Source: Candidatus Portnoyibacteriota bacterium (GTDB taxonomy: Bacteria > Patescibacteriota > Minisyncoccia > RBG-13-40-8-A > JAUWHN01). Taken from it: a DNA stretch of 7,966 nucleotides. This document shows, one piece after another, positions 1-5,509 of this stretch. Position numbers and translations under genes: made by a program. The stretch is taken from assembly GCA_030605865.1 (NCBI GenBank), contig JAUWHN010000040.1:1-7966 (forward strand). The letters run 5' to 3'. Under the pieces are notes generated by a model that was not told the DNA's origin, ran no database searches, and saw only the letters and a list, made by a program, of their open reading frames with translations. Within the stretch, counting starts at the first letter, position 1. Each line of letters starts with the position of its first letter.

Positions 1-68
1 TGGTTGGTACAGCTATTATTGTTTTAGCCGGTATTATCATTGATACTGTAGTTAGTTTTATCACATAG
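1..68 (+). CDS. C-terminal end of a membrane protein (partial, possibly SecY-like)
   Basis: Only the last 21 codons are present, read in the frame beginning at base 3 and ending at TAG (66-68). The residues (GTAIIVLAGIIIDTV, then VSFIT) form one hydrophobic helix, so the protein very probably ends with a membrane segment. The pattern G-T-x-hydrophobic run-D-T resembles the last helix of the translocase subunit SecY, where a GTSLLIVxGVxLDT-like stretch occurs. However, SecY usually continues with a charged tail of about 20 residues, which is absent here, and a pilin-like or other membrane protein would look similar. The SecY idea is therefore only a possibility. The gene ends about 60 bases before a strong stem-loop, which probably terminates its transcript. 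Confidence 0.5.
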   Translation, partial: VGTAIIVLAGIIIDTVVSFIT

Positions 69-128
69 AGAAAGTCTTACTTCCTAGAAACAGAGAGAAT
101 TGTACGTGCTTTAAATTTGATAAATGGA

Positions 129-166
129 AAAGTGCGGAACGCTTAGCGATTCCGCACTTTGCTTTT
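129..166. terminator. Strong stem-loop terminator, probably bidirectional
   Basis: An 11-bp perfect stem (AAAGTGCGGAA at 129-139 with TTCCGCACTTT at 150-160) is extended inside by CGCT/AGCG around a single-base loop, with A149 bulged. On the plus strand it is followed by GCTTTT. On the minus strand the stem itself ends in the three T of AAA/TTT, then CCATTTA. It lies between the plus-strand partial gene and the 3' end of the minus-strand gene ending at 183, so it can serve both converging transcripts. Confidence 0.8.
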
Positions 167-178
167 CGTCTTGTTGTT

Positions 179-200
179 ATTTTCACTCGATTTTCACTCG
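179..200. repeat. Exact 11-bp tandem duplication at the 3' end of a gene
   Basis: ATTTTCACTCG occurs twice back to back (179-189 and 190-200). In the minus-strand gene the second copy in reading order supplies the TGA stop codon. The unit length is not a multiple of three. With only one copy, the frame would continue for about 40 codons through the terminator stem-loop, to a TGA about 135 bases further on. The duplication therefore fixes the present C-terminus. Confidence 0.85.
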
Positions 201-776
201 CCTACCTTGATTAGCAGTTCTTTGCATAGCTTTTGGGGCTTCTGTTTGAGCAAATCTGCTCCAAGAGTTCACGACTTCTGGGTAAGTAGAGGTAGCTATC
301 TTTTGTCCCCAATTGCCTGTTGGTGGTGGCGTTTCAACTCTCTTTTTAGAAGTAGTAGTTCTTCGGTAGTAAGATTTTTTTGTCTGACTGGATTTCTTCT
401 GGGACAGACCAAGTTCTCGGTAAGCTTGCTTTCTTGCTAGATTCGTTTCTATTCTTTCTTTTTCCTTATCTATCTTCTCCCTCAACGTGTCCTTTTTTAG
501 CTGTCTGTTATCATCACAACTCGTATGCCAGGCACTAATTCCTATTGCTATAAGTGTGGCGAAACAGATAATGGGAATTGAAGCAATCCATCCTTTGTAC
601 TTTCCTGTAATTAGTAGACCAACGGCAACAAGTCCAAGAACTGTACAGGCTAAAAAGAAATTTGCTTTTAGATTACTAGCTATATCTAATCCACATTCAA
701 CAAGAAATCCGTCTCGAAGTAAGAAAAAAAGTACTGCTGATAAAAAACCGGCTATGGCCAATTTTACTTTGTTCAT
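183..776 (-). CDS. Unrecognised protein with three membrane segments and a charged C-terminal half
   Basis: This 197-residue protein is not one I recognise. Three hydrophobic segments are visible at about residues 4-20, 40-57 and 62-83. They are followed by a strongly charged, probably helical stretch (90-118, rich in K, E, R) that could form a coiled coil. A Lys/Arg/Ser/Thr-rich linker with a PPP at about 151-153 comes next, then a tail rich in Trp, Thr and Arg. The start is well supported: ATG overlaps the stop of the upstream SPFH gene as ATGA, and GGGAGGT lies 5 bases before it, so the two genes are translationally coupled. It is the distal gene of a two-gene operon and ends just before the 129-160 stem-loop. 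It is not NfeD, the usual partner of SPFH proteins, because I see no OB-fold-like soluble domain. A membrane-anchored partner or scaffold for the SPFH protein is an inference from coupling only. Confidence 0.8.
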   Translation of the reverse strand: MNKVKLAIAGFLSAVLFFLLRDGFLVECGLDIASNLKANFFLACTVLGLVAVGLLITGKYKGWIASIPIICFATLIAIGISAWHTSCDDNRQLKKDTLREKIDKEKERIETNLARKQAYRELGLSQKKSSQTKKSYYRRTTTSKKRVETPPPTGNWGQKIATSTYPEVVNSWSRFAQTEAPKAMQRTANQGRRVKIE

Positions 777-1681
777 TCTTTACCTCCCTTTTTGAGTAGA
801 AATTCAGTCGCTAAATCAGCCACCGTTTTAATTGTTTCAGCCTCAACTCCAAATTCAATTCTTTTCTTTTCTTCTTTGATCTCTTTCTTGACTCTCCCCT
901 CGGCTATAAAGGCAGTATTTGATAGCGTTTTTGGATCCTCTTTCAATCCGGGCGCTGCTTTTAATATTTCTTTCATGCTTTTAGTGTGTCTTTTTACATT
1001 AATCTCTCTAATCTTGTCCTCGGCAAATCCTTCACGAACCTTTTCTGTAGGCTTTATTGTTCGCACATCAATGTTAAAAATTGTAATTCCCCATCGAGAT
1101 TCAATGCTTTGTTCATTTCCTTGTTCATCTTGTTCCTCGGTCATTCTCTCTTTTATTTTTTTCTGAAGTTCTTTTTTTGAAGTCAGACACTGATTAGAAG
1201 TGTGCGTGGTGATGAATTCCCAGAGTGCTTCGTGGGCCTTGCTTATAAGGCGTTCCCGGATAGTTGTTTCTGGATCTTCTAGGTTAAGATAGATAGCGGG
1301 GCGAACTACTGCATAATGAACCCAGATATCGCCTATCATTTCAACCTTATCCGTTTTTGTAAAGGCCCCTTCCAAGGGTGGAATGTCAACAATTATTCTT
1401 TTTGCGCTCACTTCATATGTGCTTTCTGTAATCCAAAATATCCAGCGCCATCCTTCTTTAAAGCAAATATCTGTTCTTTTTCCGCGCTTCTTTAACACTT
1501 CCATATGCTCGACAGGAACATTTCCTAATCCGGGAGCTCCTACCACAAGAACAATGCTTATTATTACCACTGATAAAGCCACACCGTCTAAACCTAACAG
1601 AAAAGCTACAAGTAATCCCCCAGCGCAGAAAACAGCAGTAATCCAAAATCCACGCCATAACGAATTTGTGTTAGTACTCAT
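773..1681 (-). CDS. SPFH/band 7 (stomatin/prohibitin-like) membrane protein
   Basis: This 302-residue protein has two N-terminal hydrophobic segments (about 13-31 and 34-48). An SPFH/band 7 domain follows at about 54-235. Its recognisable pieces are a VPVEHMEVLKKRGKR strand followed by KEGWRWIFWI (the family's 'rfGk...pGl...iP' pattern), a VHYAVVRPAIYL strand, a long helix starting ETTIRERLISKAHEALWEFI, and WGITIFNIDVRTIKP ('wGi.v..v.i..i.p'). A charged helical tail (about 220-290) is typical of the oligomerising coiled coil. Members of this family form ring- or cage-like membrane scaffolds that organise membrane regions or regulate proteases; which role applies here cannot be read from sequence. 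The start has AAGGAGGT 8 bases upstream. It is the first gene of an operon driven by a consensus promoter, coupled to the three-helix protein downstream. Family assignment is confident; function is not. Confidence 0.85.
   Translation of the reverse strand: MSTNTNSLWRGFWITAVFCAGGLLVAFLLGLDGVALSVVIISIVLVVGAPGLGNVPVEHMEVLKKRGKRTDICFKEGWRWIFWITESTYEVSAKRIIVDIPPLEGAFTKTDKVEMIGDIWVHYAVVRPAIYLNLEDPETTIRERLISKAHEALWEFITTHTSNQCLTSKKELQKKIKERMTEEQDEQGNEQSIESRWGITIFNIDVRTIKPTEKVREGFAEDKIREINVKRHTKSMKEILKAAPGLKEDPKTLSNTAFIAEGRVKKEIKEEKKRIEFGVEAETIKTVADLATEFLLKKGGKE
782..790 (-). promoter_or_regulatory. Shine-Dalgarno of the second gene in the SPFH operon
   Basis: The minus strand reads AAGGGAGGT, then AAAGA, then ATG (776). 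The site lies inside the last codons of the SPFH gene (its C-terminal Lys-Gly-Gly), so ribosomes finishing that gene are placed directly on the next start. Confidence 0.8.
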
Positions 1682-1689
1682 TTTATTTT

Positions 1690-1697
1690 ACCTCCTT
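1690..1697 (-). promoter_or_regulatory. Perfect Shine-Dalgarno of the SPFH gene
   Basis: AAGGAGGT lies 8 bases before the ATG at 1681 and matches the anti-SD core perfectly. It confirms the start. It contrasts with murJ, lepA and the VanW gene, which have little or no recognisable SD. Confidence 0.85.
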
Positions 1698-1764
1698 AAA
1701 ATATTTTTTCTTGTCAATTATTAAATTAACAAAGATCAAGATCCTATTTTGGACCTTTCTATCT

Positions 1765-1793
1765 ATTATACTCCATTTGACAAAACTTGTCAA
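1765..1793 (-). promoter_or_regulatory. Perfect consensus sigma-70-type promoter of the SPFH operon
   Basis: On the minus strand, TTGACA (1793-1788) is followed after exactly 17 bases by TATAAT (1770-1765). Both hexamers match the bacterial housekeeping consensus at all positions. Transcription should start near 1758, giving a leader of about 75 bases before the SPFH ATG. The leader is AT-rich and I see no riboswitch or strong hairpin in it. The -35 box is one arm of a palindrome (1777-1793). Confidence 0.85.
1777..1793. promoter_or_regulatory. 17-bp palindrome holding both divergent -35 boxes; possible operator
   Basis: TTGACAA (1777-1783), three bases, then TTGTCAA (1787-1793) is a perfect dyad. 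Each arm contains a TTGACA -35 hexamer, one reading left to the SPFH operon and one reading right to the tRNA. RNA polymerase cannot occupy both at once, so the promoters probably compete. A repressor dimer could also bind here. The symmetry may simply follow from two facing consensus -35 boxes. Confidence 0.5.
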
Positions 1794-1806
1794 GTCATGA
1801 TAGGAT
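1777..1806 (+). promoter_or_regulatory. Probable promoter of the tRNA-Leu gene, divergent from the SPFH promoter
   Basis: On the plus strand, TTGACA (1777-1782) is followed after 18 bases by TAGGAT (1801-1806), a 4/6 match to TATAAT that keeps the key first TA and last T. The expected start at about 1813 is two bases before the mature tRNA 5' end (1815), as is common for short tRNA leaders. The -35 is a perfect consensus; the weaker -10 lowers confidence. Confidence 0.6.
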
Positions 1807-1814
1807 AAAAAGGT

Positions 1815-1896
1815 GCCGCGGTGGTGAAACTGGTAGACACGCATGGTTTAGGACCATGTGCCGAAAGGCTTGAGAGTTCGAGTCTCTCCCGCGGCA
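1815..1896 (+). tRNA. tRNA-Leu, anticodon UAG
   Basis: A complete 82-base class II tRNA cloverleaf can be folded. The acceptor stem is GCCGCGG (1815-1821) with CCGCGGC (1889-1895) and discriminator A1896. The D stem is GTG/CAC (1824-1826, 1838-1840). The anticodon stem is CATGG/CCATG around the loop TTTAGGA (1847-1853), with anticodon TAG at 1849-1851. The long variable arm has GCC-GAAA-GGC (1860-1869). The T stem is GAGAG/CTCTC around TTCGAGT (1872-1888). The long variable arm and UAG anticodon identify leucine, reading CUA and other CUN codons. The 3' CCA is not encoded, since GTT follows A1896, so it must be added by a nucleotidyltransferase. It has its own terminator and probable promoter, so it is a single-gene unit. 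Confidence 0.97.
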
Positions 1897-1900
1897 GTTT

Positions 1901-1931
1901 AAAATAGCCCAAATTTTTTGGGCTATTTTTT
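1901..1931 (+). terminator. Intrinsic terminator of tRNA-Leu
   Basis: A 13-bp perfect stem (AAAATAGCCCAAA at 1901-1913 with TTTGGGCTATTTT at 1917-1929), a 3-base T loop, and a run of six T (1926-1931) lie 5 bases after the tRNA. In the opposite direction the stem ends in four T, so it may also stop the converging VanW transcript that ends at 1970. Confidence 0.9.
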
Positions 1932-1969
1932 CGCGGTGCTTAGTGTTAATATTCGTGGTCATTAATATG

Positions 1970-3736
1970 TTATTCCAGTGGATTTCTCTCAATCGGATAC
2001 AAATCCGGGGATTTGTAATTGGATTTCCAGGTTTTTTCCTCAACTAATTCGTTGTGTCTAAGAATTTTTCGGGTAAGTTTTGTTTTCATTGAACCATCGG
2101 GCTTTACATCATATTGATAAGGCCCATCAATCTCAACTTTTCGCCCATCATCGGTTCCGTAGAATTCAAAAGTTAAATAATAACCCTCAACCCTTGTCTG
2201 GATAAGTAAATGATTGGGTGTATCATTTATGAATCGAAGGTCAGGATGAGGAGGATAAATAGTAGCATCAAACCCTTGAGGACTATAGTATATTACTGGA
2301 AAAGCATGGGGATAGCGTTCAGTTATTTGTAAACCGACATTAATTGCTGCTCGAAAAGCAGTGGTTGAAACCTGACAAAGGCCTCCACCATATTCAGGAA
2401 TAGTTTTATCTCGTTTTATTACCAATTCTTCTTTATAGCCCTGCTCCGGACCAACTTCACCTAAAATAGTATTAAAAGAAAATTCTTCCTCTGGTTTAAT
2501 TAATAAACCATGAAATTTAGCTGAACCAATTTTAATATTATGAATTCGGCTACTGGGCGACCCGGCAAAATTAGAAACCCCTTTTCCTAAAAAAGAAGCG
2601 ATGCCCAGATTATCTATATCTTTAGTAGCAATTTTAGGCGGAACTATTGAGACTTCTAATTCAATCTCTTTCTCGCCTGCCTCGCCAGCAGGCGGGTCTG
2701 CCTCGCTCGCAGGCGGGCCTGTTGTAATTTTTTCTTTAATATTTAAAACATTTTTTTCAATTTCTAATTTTAATCCATCTTGAGAAAGAACAAAATCAGT
2801 AACTCGATTTCCCTCAACTTTGAGTTGAGCATTAATCGGACTTCGATTTATTGAAGGGCTAAGAATAATTAAATAATCTTCAAGCACCTGCTCATTAAGA
2901 GCCACTCCTAATACCTTGTTTTTTAGATTTTTTTCATCTAAAACCGGCTTAAATTCTATAAAAAGAATTAACTCTTCTTTTAATAGAGTAATTTTAATAG
3001 CTTTGTCTTTGTGGGGGTCATTAATAATCAGCTTATAAGGGGCGTTGTCTAAAATTTCTTGAGCCTTGATATAAGCTTGCTTGGTTTCTCGTTCTAAAAT
3101 TTCAGGATAGTCAACGATTAAATTTAGATGGATATCAGCTTCGGCAAATGCTTCTATTCTTCTGTGAAGCTGGAGCTCCAAATCTTGTTGATTAACTATC
3201 AGTCCTTCCTGGCTAGAAATTTGAACAAGATTATTGCTCTCTTCGTCGTATTGCCAGCCAGCATTAATGGCTGGATTATTAATAGCATCTAATTTTTCTT
3301 TAATAAGGCTTTCTATTTGGTTTTTGTTTATTTGATAACTGAAAGCAAGATTGTAACGACCAAAAAGGGCTAAAATTTGCTGGCAAATATCAGAAAGAAA
3401 TTTTTTCCGATGACCAATCTTTAAAATCTTATCTATGGTAGAATCAATATCAATTTTTATTCCCAGTTCTTCTGAAGCAACTGCCCAAATCTTATATTCG
3501 TTTTCATTTTCGTATCTTAAGACAATGTCTTTTTCCAGAAATTCCTCTACTACTTTATTAATTTCTGCTTTCGCCTCATCAATAGACAATCCTCCAACAG
3601 AAATATTATCCAATTTTAAACCATGAACAATTTTATTTCTATTGACCAAAACCAATCCGCCAAGAAAAATAAAAATTACAACAATTACTGCTGCTATAAT
3701 ACTAATTCTAACAATTTTCCTCTTAGAAATTTTCAT
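1970..3736 (-). CDS. VanW/YoaR-family wall-associated protein with putative peptidoglycan-binding domains
   Basis: This 588-residue membrane-anchored protein has a basic N-terminus and one membrane segment (about 11-31), so the rest should lie outside the membrane. Two copies of the YoaR-type putative peptidoglycan-binding domain follow (about 45-215 and 228-365). Each carries the recurrent '(S/N)PAINA-x-hydrophobic...(S)Q-(D/E)-G' signature (NNPAINAGWQY; RSPINAQLKV...SQDGLKL). The VanW domain covers about 370-530, with FHGLLIKPEEEFSFN, GGGLCQVSTT (450-459, the family hallmark), ITERYPHAFPV, a YSPQGFDATIYP stretch, and DLRFINDTPNHLLIQ. VanW takes its name from an accessory gene of vanB-type vancomycin resistance clusters, but its biochemical function is unknown. 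No van genes are nearby, so resistance should not be inferred. The start is at a TATAAT-proximal ATG with only weak GAAGAT before it. Oddity: two 7-residue units (341-354) come from a GC-rich repeat inserted in the second binding domain. Confidence 0.9.
   Translation of the reverse strand: MKISKRKIVRISIIAAVIVVIFIFLGGLVLVNRNKIVHGLKLDNISVGGLSIDEAKAEINKVVEEFLEKDIVLRYENENEYKIWAVASEELGIKIDIDSTIDKILKIGHRKKFLSDICQQILALFGRYNLAFSYQINKNQIESLIKEKLDAINNPAINAGWQYDEESNNLVQISSQEGLIVNQQDLELQLHRRIEAFAEADIHLNLIVDYPEILERETKQAYIKAQEILDNAPYKLIINDPHKDKAIKITLLKEELILFIEFKPVLDEKNLKNKVLGVALNEQVLEDYLIILSPSINRSPINAQLKVEGNRVTDFVLSQDGLKLEIEKNVLNIKEKITTGPPASEADPPAGEAGEKEIELEVSIVPPKIATKDIDNLGIASFLGKGVSNFAGSPSSRIHNIKIGSAKFHGLLIKPEEEFSFNTILGEVGPEQGYKEELVIKRDKTIPEYGGGLCQVSTTAFRAAINVGLQITERYPHAFPVIYYSPQGFDATIYPPHPDLRFINDTPNHLLIQTRVEGYYLTFEFYGTDDGRKVEIDGPYQYDVKPDGSMKTKLTRKILRHNELVEEKTWKSNYKSPDLYPIERNPLE
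2675..2716. repeat. GC-rich 2 x 21-bp tandem repeat with internal palindromes, inside the VanW gene
   Basis: Two adjacent 21-bp units (2675-2695 and 2696-2716) differ at only a few positions. The first contains an exact GCCTGC/GCAGGC inverted repeat with a 7-base loop (2675-2693); the second keeps a partly degenerate version. In the gene they encode PPASEAD and PPAGEAG (residues 341-354), in frame. The stretch is very GC-rich inside a gene that is strongly AT-rich, which marks it as an inserted element. It falls in a linker between strands of the second peptidoglycan-binding domain. Confidence 0.85.
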
Positions 3737-3748
3737 ATCTTCATTTTT

Positions 3749-3754
3749 ATTATA
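3749..3754 (-). promoter_or_regulatory. Possible -10 box of the VanW gene
   Basis: The minus strand has a perfect TATAAT ending at 3749. A start near 3742 would give a leader of only about six bases, so the mRNA would be nearly leaderless; this fits the lack of a good SD. No -35 resembling TTGACA occurs at 16-18 bases, so the call rests on the -10 alone. Confidence 0.4.
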
Positions 3755-3809
3755 GCTTAATAAAACAAAAAGCGCACCTCAAACCCTTTATCATCTTGGG
3801 TTTTTCCTT

Positions 3810-3815
3810 TATACT
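3810..3815 (+). promoter_or_regulatory. Possible -10 box of murJ-lepA
   Basis: TATACT (5/6 to consensus) would start RNA near 3822, about 17 bases before the murJ ATG. The best -35 at 17 bases is a poor TTTATC (3787-3792). The leader contains no SD. It is the best candidate in the 102-base divergent gap but is weak. Confidence 0.3.
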
Positions 3816-3838
3816 TAAAAGCGATACTATTTATATTT

Positions 3839-5509
3839 ATGTTTAAACGTTTTCTAAACAGCAAATCTAAAACCATCTTTTCAGCAGCCTTTATTTTAGC
3901 TGCTGCTGCTTTAACAAGTCGAATCTTGGGTCTTTTTCGAGATAGATTATTGGCTGGCCGCTTTGGGGCTGGTGATGAATTAGATATTTATTATGCTGCT
4001 TTTCGATTGCCCGACTTAGTTTTCAGTATTTTAATTATGGGAGCGATTTCTTCGGCTTTTATTCCAATTTTTACCCAATATTTTCGTAAAAATAAAAAAG
4101 AGGCTTGGCAATTGGTAAATGGAGTTTTAAATTTGGCCTTTCTGTCCTTAATAGTAATAGCTGGTATTTTAGCTATTTTTGCTCCTCAAATAATTTCTTT
4201 GATTGCCCCGGGTTTCAGTGGTGCCAAACAAGAGATGACGATTCTGCTTACTCGGATTATGTTTTTAAGCCCGATTGTTTTAGGAATTAGCAGTATTTTA
4301 AGTGGAGTCTTGCAGTATTTTCATCGTTTCCTGATTTATTCTTTGGCCCCGATTATGTATAATATTGGTATTATTTTAGGAATTTTGATTTTTGTACCAG
4401 CGTGGGGATTGATTGGCTTGGCATGGGGAGTGGTTTTGGGCGCATTCCTCCATATGTTAATTCAGCTGCCAAGTGCTATTTATTCGGGTTTTTCCTGGCG
4501 TCCTATTTTGGATATTTATCACAAAGGAGTTCGTAAAATAATAAAATTAATGATTCCCCGGACAATCGGTTTGGCCGGCTTCCAAATTAACTTTTTGGTT
4601 ATTACGGCCATTGCTTCAACCTTGACTTCCGGCAGCATCGCTGTCTTTAATTTATCTAACAATCTTCAATATGTACCAATCGGAATTTTTGGCATTGCCT
4701 TTGCTACTGCTGTTTTTCCCAATCTTGCCAAGGCCTTTGCCCGGAAACGAAAAAAAACTTTTTCTAAAAATTTTTCTTCAACATTTTCCCAAATTTTATT
4801 TTTGATTGTTCCTTTAAGCGCCCTATTTTTTATTTTACGAGCCCAGATTGTCCGAGTAATTTTAGGAACCGGAGAATTTAGCTGGATAGATACTCGCCTC
4901 ACAGCCGCAGCTCTTGGTATTTTCTCTTTAAGTATTTTTGCCCAAAGTTTAATTCCCTTAATCAGTCGGGCTTTTTATGCTTTTCAGAATACCCGGACTC
5001 CTGTTTTAATCAGCTTAACCAGTATTGTCTTAAATGTTTGTTTCAGCTTTTTCTTTGTCTGGGTACTGGGCAACTCTAATACTATTTCTTCCCTGTTCTC
5101 CGGGATTTTAAAACTTAAAGGTCTTAAAGAATTTGCTATTTTAGGTCTGCCTCTGGCTTTTTCATTGGCTAATATTATTAACTTTGTAATCTTATTAAAA
5201 TTATTTGCCAAAAAAATAAATTGGTGGCAGCCAAAGTATATTCTGACTTCTTTTTCAAAGATTGTTTTAGCCACCCTGCTCTTAGGTTTTACCACTTACG
5301 GTTTTCTTTATATTCTAAATTTATTCTTAGACACCCATACCTTCATCGGTATTTTTCTCCAAGGAATTTTAGCTGCCATCGCTGGCATCGTGGTTTATTG
5401 TTTGGTAATGATTTTGTTGAAGTCGCCAGAAATATTGGGTATTAAACGGGTGATTTTAAAAAATATTTTTCCAGCCCAAGGCTGGTCGGCCTCGGGCCGA
5501 AAAAAATGA
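3839..5509 (+). CDS. murJ: MurJ (MviN) lipid II flippase
   Basis: This 556-residue, very hydrophobic protein has the many membrane helices expected of MurJ, which moves lipid II, the undecaprenyl-linked peptidoglycan precursor, to the outer side of the cytoplasmic membrane. The diagnostic N-terminus is clear: LTSRILGLFRDRLLAGRFGAG, then DELDIYYAAFRLPDLVFS and GAISSAFIPIFTQYF. Arg28, Arg34 and Asp49 align by eye with functionally important Arg18, Arg24 and Asp39 of E. coli MurJ. The E. coli Arg pair of the LRRIF stretch is replaced by VFS, as in many other phyla. The protein is somewhat longer than the usual 510-530. Its last 12 residues (PAQGWSASGRKK, 545-556) are encoded by a GC-rich double hairpin and look like an appended element. 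No SD precedes the ATG. The stop overlaps the lepA start as ATGA, implying one transcript and coupled translation. Confidence 0.93.
   Translation: MFKRFLNSKSKTIFSAAFILAAAALTSRILGLFRDRLLAGRFGAGDELDIYYAAFRLPDLVFSILIMGAISSAFIPIFTQYFRKNKKEAWQLVNGVLNLAFLSLIVIAGILAIFAPQIISLIAPGFSGAKQEMTILLTRIMFLSPIVLGISSILSGVLQYFHRFLIYSLAPIMYNIGIILGILIFVPAWGLIGLAWGVVLGAFLHMLIQLPSAIYSGFSWRPILDIYHKGVRKIIKLMIPRTIGLAGFQINFLVITAIASTLTSGSIAVFNLSNNLQYVPIGIFGIAFATAVFPNLAKAFARKRKKTFSKNFSSTFSQILFLIVPLSALFFILRAQIVRVILGTGEFSWIDTRLTAAALGIFSLSIFAQSLIPLISRAFYAFQNTRTPVLISLTSIVLNVCFSFFFVWVLGNSNTISSLFSGILKLKGLKEFAILGLPLAFSLANIINFVILLKLFAKKINWWQPKYILTSFSKIVLATLLLGFTTYGFLYILNLFLDTHTFIGIFLQGILAAIAGIVVYCLVMILLKSPEILGIKRVILKNIFPAQGWSASGRKK
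5471..5500. repeat. GC-rich double hairpin at the murJ/lepA junction
   Basis: Two perfect stem-loops stand side by side: CCAGCCCAAGGCTGG (5471-5485, 6-bp stem, CAA loop) and TCGGCCTCGGGCCGA (5486-5500, 6-bp stem, TCG loop), followed by A-rich sequence and the lepA ATG at 5506. They encode the MurJ tail. GC content here is far above the surrounding gene. The position, ending 5 bases before lepA starts, means RNA structure could cover the lepA initiation region until a ribosome finishing murJ opens it. Confidence 0.85.

Noticed and set aside
487..795. Plus-strand open frames opposite the SPFH operon (also 159-440, 792-1166, 1383-1724)
   Set aside because: They are shadows of well-supported minus-strand genes. 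They have no SD, no recognisable domains and biased composition.
1815..1896. tRNA-Leu as an attachment site of an integrated element covering the SPFH operon
   Set aside because: No copy of the tRNA 3' end, integrase or excisionase is visible, and the operon lies on the 5' side of the tRNA. Not supported.
1795..2043. An 82-codon minus-strand open frame across the tRNA and its terminator
   Set aside because: It runs antisense through the complete tRNA-Leu and terminator and overlaps the 3' end of the VanW gene. The translation is the familiar spurious antisense-tRNA type.
2813..2829. Perfect 7-bp hairpin CTCAACT-TTG-AGTTGAG inside the VanW gene
   Set aside because: It encodes ordinary peptidoglycan-binding-domain residues (LKVEGN region), is not GC-shifted and is short enough to arise by chance.
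3254..3274. CCAGCCA...TGGCTGG inverted repeat inside the VanW gene
   Set aside because: It encodes the conserved PAINAGW signature of the domain, so coding constraint explains it.
1970..3736. Vancomycin resistance function for the VanW-family gene
   Set aside because: VanW-family proteins are widespread without resistance, and no ligase, VanX, VanH or sensor genes are present here.
3781..3805. AAACCC...GGGTTTTT hairpin in the gap between the VanW gene and murJ
   Set aside because: Only 6 bp of stem with an 11-base loop, between divergent genes where no terminator is needed. Too weak to call.
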